From positions 1 through 64,000 of the forward strand of contig NZ_JBHJMR010000008.1 of NCBI RefSeq assembly GCF_042310355.1: a DNA stretch of 64,000 bases. The letters run 5' to 3'. The translations under genes and the position numbers were made by a program. Positions 1-6,456 of the stretch are shown here, in pieces. Each line of letters starts with the position of its first letter. Positions within the stretch are counted from its first letter, which is position 1. This stretch comes from Wenzhouxiangella sp042310355. GTDB taxonomy: Bacteria; Pseudomonadota; Gammaproteobacteria; Xanthomonadales; Wenzhouxiangellaceae. The notes beneath the pieces were generated by a model. It saw nothing but the letters and a program-made list of their open reading frames with translations. It had not been told where the DNA came from and searched no databases.

Positions 1-90
1 GTTCCGCCATCACTTCGGCAGCTTCTCATGCTGCCCGGTCAGCTCTCGCCGACCGAAACCGCATTGCTGCGGCACACACAACTATCCTGA
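1..90 (+). pseudogene. possible C-terminal gene fragment, weak HD-GYP resemblance
   Basis: The frame is open from the first base of the window to a TGA at 88-90 and gives 29 residues. The stretch LPGQLSPTE followed by LLRHTQL resembles the segment of HD-GYP phosphodiesterases in which a proline-glycine-x-leucine turn precedes a helix ending in His. In that family the chain continues well beyond this point, so this would be a truncated remnant. The piece is too short to be sure it is coding at all. Confidence 0.2.
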
Positions 91-199
91 CAGAGGGGGC
101 CTGTTTTCGAATCAGCCTCTAGGTCCTTCATTTGTCTCGTCTGTCGTTCTGTCGCTGCCTTGAAATAGCATGTCGCTCAACCTGATTCGGCCTCAGGGC

Positions 200-249
200 G
201 CGTTTGAGGGCCGACCCCCTAGGGTTGCCTGGATCGGCCCTCAAAACGC
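200..249. other. 15-bp imperfect inverted repeat (hairpin)
   Basis: Positions 200-214 and 234-249 are reverse complements except for one extra T in the right arm, enclosing a 19-nt loop. No T-run follows on either strand, so it does not look like an ordinary intrinsic terminator. It lies between the fragment at the left edge and the small Cys/His gene, and it may be part of a mobile-element end or a structured RNA. Confidence 0.5.
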
Positions 250-270
250 TGACTTTCCCTCGGACGCTAC

Positions 271-486
271 CTAGCTCAAGGTCTTATTAAGGCGTGTCCT
301 GGACACTGGGTCGGCCCAAAACGTCCCGAATGAGTCGGAACCGATTACCAAACCCACGACCTCAGGATTGAGGCAACCGAACTTTCGACGGTGACGGGCG
401 AATTGAGCCACTCCTGAGAACACTTCCGAACAGGAACTGCATCGGCAAAACCGGTTGGCGCTGAGAGGATGATTGGTCTGAGGCAT
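271..486 (-). CDS. small Cys/His (putative zinc-binding) phage-type protein
   Basis: This is a 71-residue protein starting at an ATG (484-486). Residues 13-35 carry the pattern Cys-x-Cys-x2-Cys followed by EVFSGVAQFARHRR, then a GCL(N)P segment and a C-terminal GTFWADP. This resembles the small zinc-binding proteins that NCBI names after an F-D-x-H-R motif, found in phages and plasmids, where a Cys cluster is followed by F(S/T)G-x-x-x-F-x-x-H-R and a C-(L/x)-(D/N)-P element. The resemblance is from memory, not a search. A broken paralogue lies upstream at about 659-939. It supports reading the left end as phage- or element-derived DNA; the molecular role is unknown. Confidence 0.5.
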   Translation of the reverse strand: MPQTNHPLSANRFCRCSSCSEVFSGVAQFARHRRKFGCLNPEVVGLVIGSDSFGTFWADPVSRTRLNKTLS

Positions 487-658
487 TCTGACTGTACTCG
501 TTACAAGCCCAATTGGCTCTCTAGGAGGCTCTACTCCAGACAGCCCCAGAGCCCGCGAGCGCCGTATAAAGCATCAGCTTGAGGTGGGGTCAAGGCCTGA
601 GTCACAATGCCCTGTGAGCGCTTCTGACGGACCACGAATAGGCCCGCCGTCCAACCAG

Positions 659-939
659 CTACAATACGATCTGAGAGCCGGTAGAAATACTAGAGTGCTT
701 GCTGCTATCCAAGACCAACACTGAGACGCCCATATGAAATTCAAAGCAGGAGGTACAGATGCAGAGCTGCTGGATGCTCGTTACGAACCTTATGGCAGCA
801 AAATCATCTTCCATTAAAGGGTTAGAAGCTCCGGGAGGGGATCGACACAGTGATCGAGGTTCCGGGTGCCTTTCAAACGTGTGAATCCCTGAGAACACTT
901 CCGAGCAGGCCCTGCAGCGGCAAATGCGACCGGGAGAGG
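659..939 (-). pseudogene. degenerate paralogue of the small Cys/His protein
   Basis: Reading the minus strand from about 924 gives CRCRACSEVFSGIHTFERH, clearly homologous to the Cys/His core of the gene at 271-486. The next residues (RSLCRSP) match the second conserved block only loosely. I find no good start codon upstream of the Cys cluster in this frame; the first available start is a GTG inside the motif, so the N-terminal part would be lost. The C-terminal half does not align with the intact copy. The DNA similarity is visible as an imperfect direct repeat, 413-468 versus 888-939. Confidence 0.35.
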
Positions 940-1163
940 TTAGATTTGCGGCTTGAGCCCTGAGAGCTCCCGTGGAGCGGACGGGACGTCCCCCCGAGCG
1001 GTCTCTAATAGGGCACTCGGCTCGTCTCGGGGTCGAAATTGGGGGACAAGAGCTTGCAGCGGGAAGGCGACCGGCCTAGCATCCCTTGGGCAAGGGTATC
1101 CCGTTGGCATGCCGAGGGCGGAGTCCGGCACGTCTGCAGTTCCGGGGTTAGGGAGAGGAAAGC

Positions 1164-1994
1164 GTGAAGGAAAGTAGCAGACACCAACTAATCTGGCGCT
1201 GGTCAAATTGGGGGTTCGCAACAGCCGGTTTTTTCAGCACATTAGTCGGATTCAGCCTGCAGTTCCCGGTCGACGACGAGACCGTGGCTCTGATTCGAAT
1301 CCCTGTGGCCTTTCTAGAGGCTCACGCTCCCGTCATTTTGCTACTAGCGGCCGCCGTCGCTCTCTTCGCACAACTATTCAGGGGCAGATTTGGGAACCCA
1401 TGGGCTTGGGAAACCGTTGAGACTCTTCTCGGGGAGCTAAGGGAGCACCTGATCGCCGACAAGTACCTGCGAGAGCCGCTCCACCATCACAGAGTCACGC
1501 TATTTCGACACCAGAAGTTTAAACTAGACCCTGGAATCAGACGCTTATGGCGTAAAGGAGAGCCGTGGAGATGGCCCTGGAAGGGCTGGCTTGTGCAGGT
1601 GGCTCGTTCAGGCCATACTACTCAGAACACAAAACGGACTTTCTGCGCTCCCGACTATGCGGAATTGGCTGAAGGCGTGGCAGGCCAAACGTGGGTCCGA
1701 TTGACGACGTTTGAGGTGAGGGACATCGACCCTCCAACACTCGATGATCCCGATTCCATATCAAACTATGCTCAGGAAACCTATGTGAGCGAAGAGTACG
1801 TAAAGGCCAAACTTCGAGCAACGGAGACATTCCCACGCTCCATGATTGGATTTCCTATCGAGAAAGGCGGGAAACCTTGGGGGGTCATAGTTGTCGATAG
1901 CATCCATGGCGATGGCATCGAAAGCTACGGCGACTTCGACAAGGCCAGCGTTATTGCGCAAACAGCTATCAGTCAACTTACATCCGAGCTGTGA
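1164..1994 (+). CDS. two-TM membrane protein with GAF-like C-terminal domain
   Basis: This is a 276-residue protein. The GTG start at 1164 is preceded by a purine-rich GAGAGGAA about 4 nt away. Two hydrophobic segments (about residues 15-33 and 54-70) form a short membrane hairpin. After a basic Trp-rich linker, residues about 165-276 have the look of a GAF-like sensor fold, with a core strand ending PWGVIVVDS and a final helix. The next ORF begins 13 nt downstream, so the two are probably one operon. The operon converges on the retron-like reverse transcriptase. Base composition is unlike the chromosome to the right, which suggests acquired DNA. Two-TM effectors are known companions of some retrons, but a link here is only inferred from position. 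Confidence 0.65.
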   Translation: MKESSRHQLIWRWSNWGFATAGFFSTLVGFSLQFPVDDETVALIRIPVAFLEAHAPVILLLAAAVALFAQLFRGRFGNPWAWETVETLLGELREHLIADKYLREPLHHHRVTLFRHQKFKLDPGIRRLWRKGEPWRWPWKGWLVQVARSGHTTQNTKRTFCAPDYAELAEGVAGQTWVRLTTFEVRDIDPPTLDDPDSISNYAQETYVSEEYVKAKLRATETFPRSMIGFPIEKGGKPWGVIVVDSIHGDGIESYGDFDKASVIAQTAISQLTSEL

Positions 1995-2007
1995 AAAGGT
2001 GAATGCT

Positions 2008-2505
2008 ATGGCGCACCAACTCCTAGACTTTAATAGATCTTCGGCCTCTCCATTGTACGACGGAGATCCAGAGACCTCGTTCAAGGAGGCCCCGACGCGC
2101 GAAGTTGGGCACGGCCCCCGCAAAGCCTCATTGAGGCCCACTCCAACTGACATCCCAACTCGAGTCGAAATTGGCATCATCCCACCGAAGGCTGACCAAA
2201 TCGGTTCCTGCGTCGCGATTGCCCGATTCGAGTACCCCTCTGATTCAGAGCCCTCCGACCAATTCGTAACAGACGCCGGAAAGGTATTCGCTGGCGCATA
2301 TTCCGGTCGGATCATGGGCGTAGAGACCCCCTTGGCCGGAGAGTTTGAAGAGCTCGGCCTAGCCGATGCCGTGAGTTCTTTACGGAAGGCGATTGCTTCC
2401 GTTTATCGTTTGATTCCGCAAGGGGAGCGGACTACTGTCCGTAAGGAACTAAACAACCAGCTCGTTCGGCGCATCCTTAGCCGACTACCCGAGGGCCAGT
2501 CTTAG
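2008..2505 (+). CDS. hypothetical protein, second gene of the island operon
   Basis: I chose the ATG at 2008 (165 residues) because AAGGTG lies just upstream and because earlier in-frame starts lie inside the preceding gene. I do not recognise the family. The N-terminal 55 residues are Pro/Thr/Arg-rich and probably disordered. A more ordered part follows (about 55-110), and the C-terminus is helical and basic (about 115-160, with RTTVRKELNNQLVRRILSRL). There is no signal peptide or TM segment. Its stop codon overlaps the stop of the convergent reverse transcriptase by 4 nt (2502-2505), so the two transcripts would overlap at their 3' ends. It may be a cytoplasmic partner of the membrane GAF-like protein. 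Confidence 0.55.
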   Translation: MAHQLLDFNRSSASPLYDGDPETSFKEAPTREVGHGPRKASLRPTPTDIPTRVEIGIIPPKADQIGSCVAIARFEYPSDSEPSDQFVTDAGKVFAGAYSGRIMGVETPLAGEFEELGLADAVSSLRKAIASVYRLIPQGERTTVRKELNNQLVRRILSRLPEGQS

Positions 2506-3464
2506 CGTTTAACCACAGGCCCTAAGCGAGCGCGATTACCCTTTGCTTTTTGTCTAAACCTTTCGTCGATTTGAGCAATGTGATCGAGGTGACCAAGCAA
2601 ACTTAGGGCGGCACTCTCAAGGGCATTTTCGCTCGCGGAATCAAGCTCGACAAATTTTTTGAGCACGTTTCTATGAGCCTTCTGCGTACCACGCATCTCG
2701 CCCCCAGAAATTCGCACCCCAGTAAGAACTTTCTCGCTACGCTTCGGAATCAGCCGCGATTTTTTCCGATTCACTTCTAAGCCATGCGCTTCAATCAGTC
2801 GAACGGCCCACCTCAAATCAGTCGCAGAAGCCTTATCAAAGGTAAGCATCATGTCATCGACATATACTGAGAAACTCCCTCCTCTGGCTTCGGCCCTGGC
2901 ATTGAGCCTATCGAAAAGTCCTTTATGCGAATAGAAGGCGGCAACCTCGCTGTGAACTCCGCCAGTTGGCAAGTGATCCTCCTGATAGCAGCATAGCCGG
3001 GCTAGGATTAAAGCCACGTCCGGCGCACAGTTTAGCCTCTCGAAGAAAAGTGCATAGACATGCGCAAATGATGTTGAGGGATAAAAGGCTGAAACATCAA
3101 GCTTGATAGAAGGATTTGGCTCCACATGCCTTTCGGCGTTTGTTACGTACGACCTACCTCGAACCCCTGACTGGCGATAGCTAGGTGGCTCAATTCTGCG
3201 CAAGAGAGTTGCAATTCGTACGTGAACCCGACGCAGCATTCCAACGGGCTCTTCAATGCGCCGCCCCGACTCATGAAACCAAACTCGGTAGGACGATTTC
3301 TTGGAGGCCAGCCGCTCAAGCTTACCTAGACTGTCGGGCCAACGGAGAACCTCAATAAGCTGACCAACACCTTTGAGCCCGTATAGGGCGCACTGATCAA
3401 TCGAATATTGCTTCCGCGGCTTTTCAAGCCGAGAGCGTTTTGGCCCTTTCATCTTCTCCGCCAT
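2502..3464 (-). CDS. retron-type reverse transcriptase
   Basis: This 320-residue RNA-directed DNA polymerase shows the RT motifs in order. NAERH at 109-113 matches the NAxxH region X of retron RTs. LDVSAFYPS at 122-130 carries the first catalytic Asp. LPTGGVHSEV at about 165-174 is motif 4, where most RTs have a Q-G-x-x-S-P pattern. YVDD at 201-204 is the catalytic pair. GLEVNRKKS at about 228-236 follows, and LTG at 247-249 corresponds to the VTG of region Y. Length fits retron RTs, and there is no maturase or endonuclease domain, arguing against a group II intron. The start overlaps the HTH gene by 41 nt, indicating translational coupling. The structured RNA and peptide ORF lie upstream on the same strand. 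It probably makes msDNA from that RNA. Confidence 0.88.
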   Translation of the reverse strand: MAEKMKGPKRSRLEKPRKQYSIDQCALYGLKGVGQLIEVLRWPDSLGKLERLASKKSSYRVWFHESGRRIEEPVGMLRRVHVRIATLLRRIEPPSYRQSGVRGRSYVTNAERHVEPNPSIKLDVSAFYPSTSFAHVYALFFERLNCAPDVALILARLCCYQEDHLPTGGVHSEVAAFYSHKGLFDRLNARAEARGGSFSVYVDDMMLTFDKASATDLRWAVRLIEAHGLEVNRKKSRLIPKRSEKVLTGVRISGGEMRGTQKAHRNVLKKFVELDSASENALESAALSLLGHLDHIAQIDERFRQKAKGNRARLGPVVKR

Positions 3465-3771
3465 GCCGTGTCATACCTGCCTCGTCCGGGTCTTCTTCCA
3501 TCACCCAATCCAGAAATTTCAGAAGGCGCTCAGCGTTCTTGGCAGAGTACGACCTACTGCTAGCATCATTATTTTTTTCGACAAACAACAGGAAAGTCGA
3601 TGGAGGAATCTTGAATACTTGCCCGTACTTCTCAAGTAGTGGCAGAGAGGGCGTCTTCTGACCGGACTCGATTTCCGATAGGAAAGAGGGTGAAATTTCG
3701 AGTAATCGCGCTAACTCCACTTGCTTCATGCGGTGGAACTCTCTTGTCACCTTAAGCGCTCTGCTAATCAT
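3424..3771 (-). CDS. XRE-family HTH protein of the retron-like operon
   Basis: This is a 115-residue protein. Residues about 5-62 form a Cro/C1-type helix-turn-helix (KQVELARLLEISPSFLSEIESG, with the typical Q...LA...S...S.IE.G spacing). The remaining 50 residues are acidic and have no recognisable domain. The ATG at 3771 has AGGAA about 12 nt upstream, a moderate ribosome site. It is co-transcribed with the reverse transcriptase, which starts inside it. In retrons an accessory protein commonly binds the RT-msDNA complex or acts as effector. A retron class defined by a small HTH protein exists as I recall it, but I cannot confirm the class number. It could equally be an autorepressor of the operon. 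Confidence 0.85.
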   Translation of the reverse strand: MISRALKVTREFHRMKQVELARLLEISPSFLSEIESGQKTPSLPLLEKYGQVFKIPPSTFLLFVEKNNDASSRSYSAKNAERLLKFLDWVMEEDPDEAGMTRHGGEDERAKTLSA

Positions 3772-3805
3772 TAGATAGTTTGTTTCCTAGCTGATAAGAT
3801 TTCGG

Positions 3806-3838
3806 AAAAAAGGGGTGTTACGCTCACATCCTGTCCCG
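3806..3838 (-). terminator. weak terminator-like element between peptide ORF and HTH gene
   Basis: On the minus strand a short, bulged GC stem (arms around 3831-3838 and 3812-3816) is followed by six Ts (positions 3811-3806). The stem is weak, so this may be only a partial attenuator. If active, it would separate a short abundant RNA (leader plus peptide ORF) from the HTH-RT message. Confidence 0.3.
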
Positions 3839-3840
3839 CA

Positions 3841-3993
3841 TTAGCCAAGCCATTTACGAACCGAATCTATAAACTTCAGGCTCAAGAGCAGCCATCGGAA
3901 AACGATTGGATCTCGCAATCGCCGCTTCAACCAGCGAACAAATTGTGACCGTCGAGCACGCCGTCTTGCACTGGACCTTACTTGATCGTCCAT
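3841..3993 (-). CDS. 50-residue cationic amphipathic peptide hidden in the retron RNA (putative toxin)
   Basis: The ATG at 3991-3993 is preceded by a near-perfect Shine-Dalgarno, AAGGAGG, 8 nt upstream. The frame runs to a TAA at 3841-3843. The peptide has 12 Arg and 3 Lys against 4 Asp (net about +11). It has an Arg-rich N-terminal half and a hydrophobic amphipathic second half (IVFRWLLLSLKFIDSV), three Trp and no Cys. That composition is typical of membrane-active toxic peptides, but I know no named family. The 12-nt right arm of the closing inverted repeat covers codons 10-13. The ribosome site lies in one hairpin stem and the start codon in the loop of the next. I infer that translation is normally silenced by this structure. 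Confidence 0.6.
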   Translation of the reverse strand: MDDQVRSSARRRARRSQFVRWLKRRLRDPIVFRWLLLSLKFIDSVRKWLG

Positions 3994-4078
3994 AGTAAGC
4001 ACCTCCTTGGTTTCAACACTGGGGGAATTCCCAATGTCGCCTCGCTAAACCAAGGAGACTGGGTCGGACGGCGTGCTC
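3954..4078 (-). ncRNA. candidate retron msr-msd RNA
   Basis: On the RT strand, GAGCACGCCGTC (4078-4067) pairs perfectly with GACGGCGTGCTC (3965-3954). This is the layout of the a1/a2 repeats that close a retron RNA. Between them lie a hairpin with an 11-bp perfect stem (4057-4047 with 4013-4003) that is extended by an inner 8-bp stem with a 6-nt loop, and a second hairpin with a 6-bp stem (3999-3994 with 3982-3977). At 125 nt it is shorter than many retron RNAs, so the true 5' end may lie further upstream, where another 7-bp hairpin sits (4120-4097). I cannot assign the branching G or the reverse-transcribed part. The RNA overlaps the start of the 50-residue ORF, which is unusual. Confidence 0.6.
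4003..4057 (-). promoter_or_regulatory. ribosome-site-sequestering hairpin
   Basis: The right arm of this 11-bp perfect stem ends in AAGGAG, the Shine-Dalgarno of the peptide ORF at 3841-3993. In the folded RNA the ribosome site is therefore base-paired. Opening the stem, or copying and removing its left arm, would expose it. Confidence 0.6.
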
Positions 4079-4081
4079 CAC
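4013..4081 (-). CDS. possible 22-codon leader peptide overlapping the hairpin
   Basis: A GTG at 4081-4079 follows a purine-rich AGGAAGGAGGG and opens a 22-codon frame that ends with TGA at 4015-4013, inside the right arm of the sequestering hairpin. A ribosome translating it would unwind the left arm and could expose the ribosome site of the next ORF, as in translational attenuation leaders. The Shine-Dalgarno spacing is uncertain (AGGA is 7 nt away; GGAGG is too close), and the sequence has no known family. It is a speculative alternative to the pure retron reading. Confidence 0.25.
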   Translation of the reverse strand: MEHAVRPSLLGLARRHWEFPQC

Positions 4082-4120
4082 CCCTCCTTCCTAATTGACG
4101 ACGCGACCTCGCTCGTCGTC

Positions 4121-4624
4121 ACCTATCTGCATCGACTCCGAGCTCGAATGTGTCGTCGCCCCGAGGCTTAGCCCCGGGGAAGGCAGGAGCTAGGCTCCCA
4201 CAGGCCGGAATCGGCCCCACTGGTGCGAGGTATTGCCCGAAGGCTGACCATCCAGTGCTTAACCATAAGACTAGCACAAGCGAACAAAGTTCGCAAATAG
4301 CGAATAATTTTTTTGTAGCAACATTGAAGAGCGGGCATGGGCAGTGTCCAGACCTAGGGTAGTTCCTTCTGGTATCAGCGCTTCAACAAAGGGGTATCCC
4401 ATCGTAGCGACCCGGGGGCCGGGGCCCTGTTTGGCCCGCATTCTGGTACACTTAATAGCTAATGCTGGCCATGATACGCAGACTCCTTTCGGATGAAAGC
4501 CTATGACATTCAAATGGTTAGCAGACGTAGGCGCCGAGTGGCTGCTCTAGTCCACCCGTAGCCACCATCGTTTTGCACACCGGGCGTGTTCCATACCCGG
4601 CGTGGTCCTACGGCAGCACCCGGC
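4121..4624. other. gene-free stretch at island/core boundary
   Basis: I see no convincing gene here. It contains small perfect hairpins (for example 4204-4217 with a GAAT loop) and an AT-rich patch around 4300-4320. The base composition changes from island-like to the GC-rich core at about 4,550. No tRNA, integrase or flanking direct repeat was recognised that would define an attachment site. Confidence 0.4.
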
Positions 4625-5716
4625 ATGAACGCCCCCTCGATCTCTTTCTCTGCCATGCGGTCCTTTCAGGCCGCGCGGCGTCTACCGACTGCGGATTCGA
4701 CGCAGGCGCCGCTCCACGGGCACGGCTTCGAAGCACGCCTTGTCGCGCCGGAGGCTGCGTGCCGGCCGAAGTTCCGAGGCGACGAGACGCGTGCCCTGCA
4801 GGCTGCGCTGGCCCCGGCGGTCGACGCGCTCGACTACCGCCTGGTCAATGATCGGATCGCCCCGGCCGACGATGCCGGCATCGCCGAGTGGCTGTTGGCG
4901 GAGTCCGGCCTGGCCGGCGACGCCGGAATGGCGCTGCGAAGCGCACCGGATCGCGGCGCCATAATCCAGGCCCGGCAACCGCGACTGGCCTGGCAAGGCT
5001 TCCGCTTCGAGGCAGCGCACTGCCTGCCGAATGTGCCGGCCGGGCACAAGTGCGGCCGAATGCACGGGCACGGATTCGAAGTCACCCTTTTCGCCGCGCT
5101 CGGATCCCGGGACGATGCGGCAAGCGCCCAGGCATCCATCACCGGCGCCTGGGATCCGCTGCAGGGGCGCTTGCACCTGAGCTGCCTCAACGACCTGCCC
5201 GGCCTTGAGAATCCGACCAGCGAAGCGCTGGCGCAATGGATCTGGCAGGGACTGCAGGACAAGCTGCCGGACCTGGCGGGCGTGACCGTGATGGAGACCG
5301 GCTCGGCCGGCTGTCACTTCGACGGTGCGCAGTGGCGCATCTGGAAATCGATGTCCTTCGACAGCGCCGTGCGGCTGGCCGCGGCACCGGAAGGCGATCG
5401 CCGCCGCATGATCCACGGCCACACCTTCATCACGCGGCTGCACCTGACCGGCGGGCTCGACCAGGTGCTTGGCTGGGTGCACGACTACGGCGACGTCAAG
5501 CAGCGCTTCGACCCGGTGTTCCGGGCGCTCGATCACCGCCCGCTCTACGAACAAGCCGGCCTGGCCGACAACGACCCGGCGTCGATCGCGCGCTGGATCC
5601 ATCACGAGATGGCCGACGCGCTGCCCGGACTGAGCCGCATCGACGTGCTCGAAACACCCGGCTGTGGCGTTTTGCTCTGTCGTCAGCCGGACGATCGCGG
5701 GCTGCTGGTGCCATGA
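4625..5716 (+). CDS. queD: triple-domain 6-pyruvoyltetrahydropterin synthase/QueD-like protein
   Basis: This probable 6-carboxy-5,6,7,8-tetrahydropterin synthase makes the second intermediate of 7-deazaguanine (preQ0, queuosine) synthesis. I chose the ATG at 4625 (363 residues); an ATG at 4586 would add 13 poor residues. Three QueD-like modules follow each other at about 1-110, 118-235 and 245-363. Only the middle one keeps the full set: FEAAH (first zinc His), CGRMHGHGF (catalytic Cys and HxH). The first has AARRL and LHGHGF, the third SAVRL, IHGHTF and LDHRPLY, so both retain HGH but lack the first His and the Cys. A usual QueD is about 120 residues. The stop overlaps the queE start by 4 nt, confirming the pathway. 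Confidence 0.85.
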   Translation: MNAPSISFSAMRSFQAARRLPTADSTQAPLHGHGFEARLVAPEAACRPKFRGDETRALQAALAPAVDALDYRLVNDRIAPADDAGIAEWLLAESGLAGDAGMALRSAPDRGAIIQARQPRLAWQGFRFEAAHCLPNVPAGHKCGRMHGHGFEVTLFAALGSRDDAASAQASITGAWDPLQGRLHLSCLNDLPGLENPTSEALAQWIWQGLQDKLPDLAGVTVMETGSAGCHFDGAQWRIWKSMSFDSAVRLAAAPEGDRRRMIHGHTFITRLHLTGGLDQVLGWVHDYGDVKQRFDPVFRALDHRPLYEQAGLADNDPASIARWIHHEMADALPGLSRIDVLETPGCGVLLCRQPDDRGLLVP

Positions 5717-6348
5717 CTTACACCGTGCGCGAGATCTTCCACACGCTGCAGGGCGAGGGCCTCAACGCCGGCCGCCCGGCGGTGTTCCTGCGCTTTGCCG
5801 GCTGCAACCTCTGGTCCGGCCGCGAGCAGCATCGCCACCTGGCCATCTGCCAGTTCTGCGACACCGAGTTCGTCGGCACGGGCGGGCCCGGCGGCGGCAA
5901 GTTCGCCGATGCCGCGGCGCTGGCCGCGGCCGTTTCCCGACGCTGGCCGCACGACGCCGACGGCCCCCGACTGGTCGTGTGCACCGGCGGCGAACCGCTG
6001 CTGCAACTCGATTCGGCAGCCCTGGACGCGCTACACGCCGCGGGCTTCGAGGTCGCGGTCGAGACCAACGGCACCATCGCTGCACCCATGGGCATCGACT
6101 GGCTGTGCGTCAGCCCCAAGGCCGGCGCCGGCTTGGTGCAGAAATCGGGCGACGAACTCAAGCTTGTCTATCCGCAAGACGGCGCCGAGCCGACCGATTT
6201 CGAAGACCTGGACTTCCGGCATTTTCTGCTCCAGCCCATGGACGGCCCCGAACGGGCGGAAAACACACAGGCGGCCGTCGCCTATTGCCTCGCGCATCCA
6301 CGCTGGCGCCTGAGCCTGCAAACCCACAAGGTGCTTGGTATTGCCTGA
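5713..6348 (+). CDS. queE: 7-carboxy-7-deazaguanine synthase
   Basis: This radical-SAM enzyme converts 6-carboxytetrahydropterin to 7-carboxy-7-deazaguanine. It has 211 residues, with an ATG start that overlaps the end of the QueD-like gene. The N-terminal FHTLQGEG substrate loop is typical. The cluster-binding cysteines are C31, C46 and C49, the CX14CX2C variant known from some proteobacterial QueE proteins in place of CX3CX2C. A CTGGEPLLQ motif (glycine-rich SAM contact) and the VETNGT strand follow. Other genes of the pathway (folE, queC, queF) are not in this window. Confidence 0.93.
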   Translation: MTYTVREIFHTLQGEGLNAGRPAVFLRFAGCNLWSGREQHRHLAICQFCDTEFVGTGGPGGGKFADAAALAAAVSRRWPHDADGPRLVVCTGGEPLLQLDSAALDALHAAGFEVAVETNGTIAAPMGIDWLCVSPKAGAGLVQKSGDELKLVYPQDGAEPTDFEDLDFRHFLLQPMDGPERAENTQAAVAYCLAHPRWRLSLQTHKVLGIA

Positions 6349-6456
6349 ACGTGCTCGCCAGCTTCGACCGGCAACCGATTCGCGCCGCTGTGCGCGAGGG
6401 TGTACCATCATCGCCTCCTTGCGATCCCGGCCCCTGGCCGGTGGAGGCAACACATC

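Noticed and set aside
174..260. Integron attC-like site (GCTCAAC near an inverted repeat)
   Set aside because: A matching GTTRRRY partner at the other end is missing, and no integrase or cassette array is visible.
953..1177. Plus-strand ORF of 74 codons in the left island edge
   Set aside because: No ribosome site, no recognisable motif, composition of chance reading in GC-rich DNA; the opposite strand is equally open.
2502..3464. Group II intron maturase
   Set aside because: No maturase or endonuclease domain, no intron RNA domains seen, and the NAxxH and LTG motifs favour a retron RT.
4150..4513. Two overlapping opposite-strand ORFs at the island/core boundary
   Set aside because: Neither has a ribosome site or protein-like composition; one contains an AT-rich non-coding patch.
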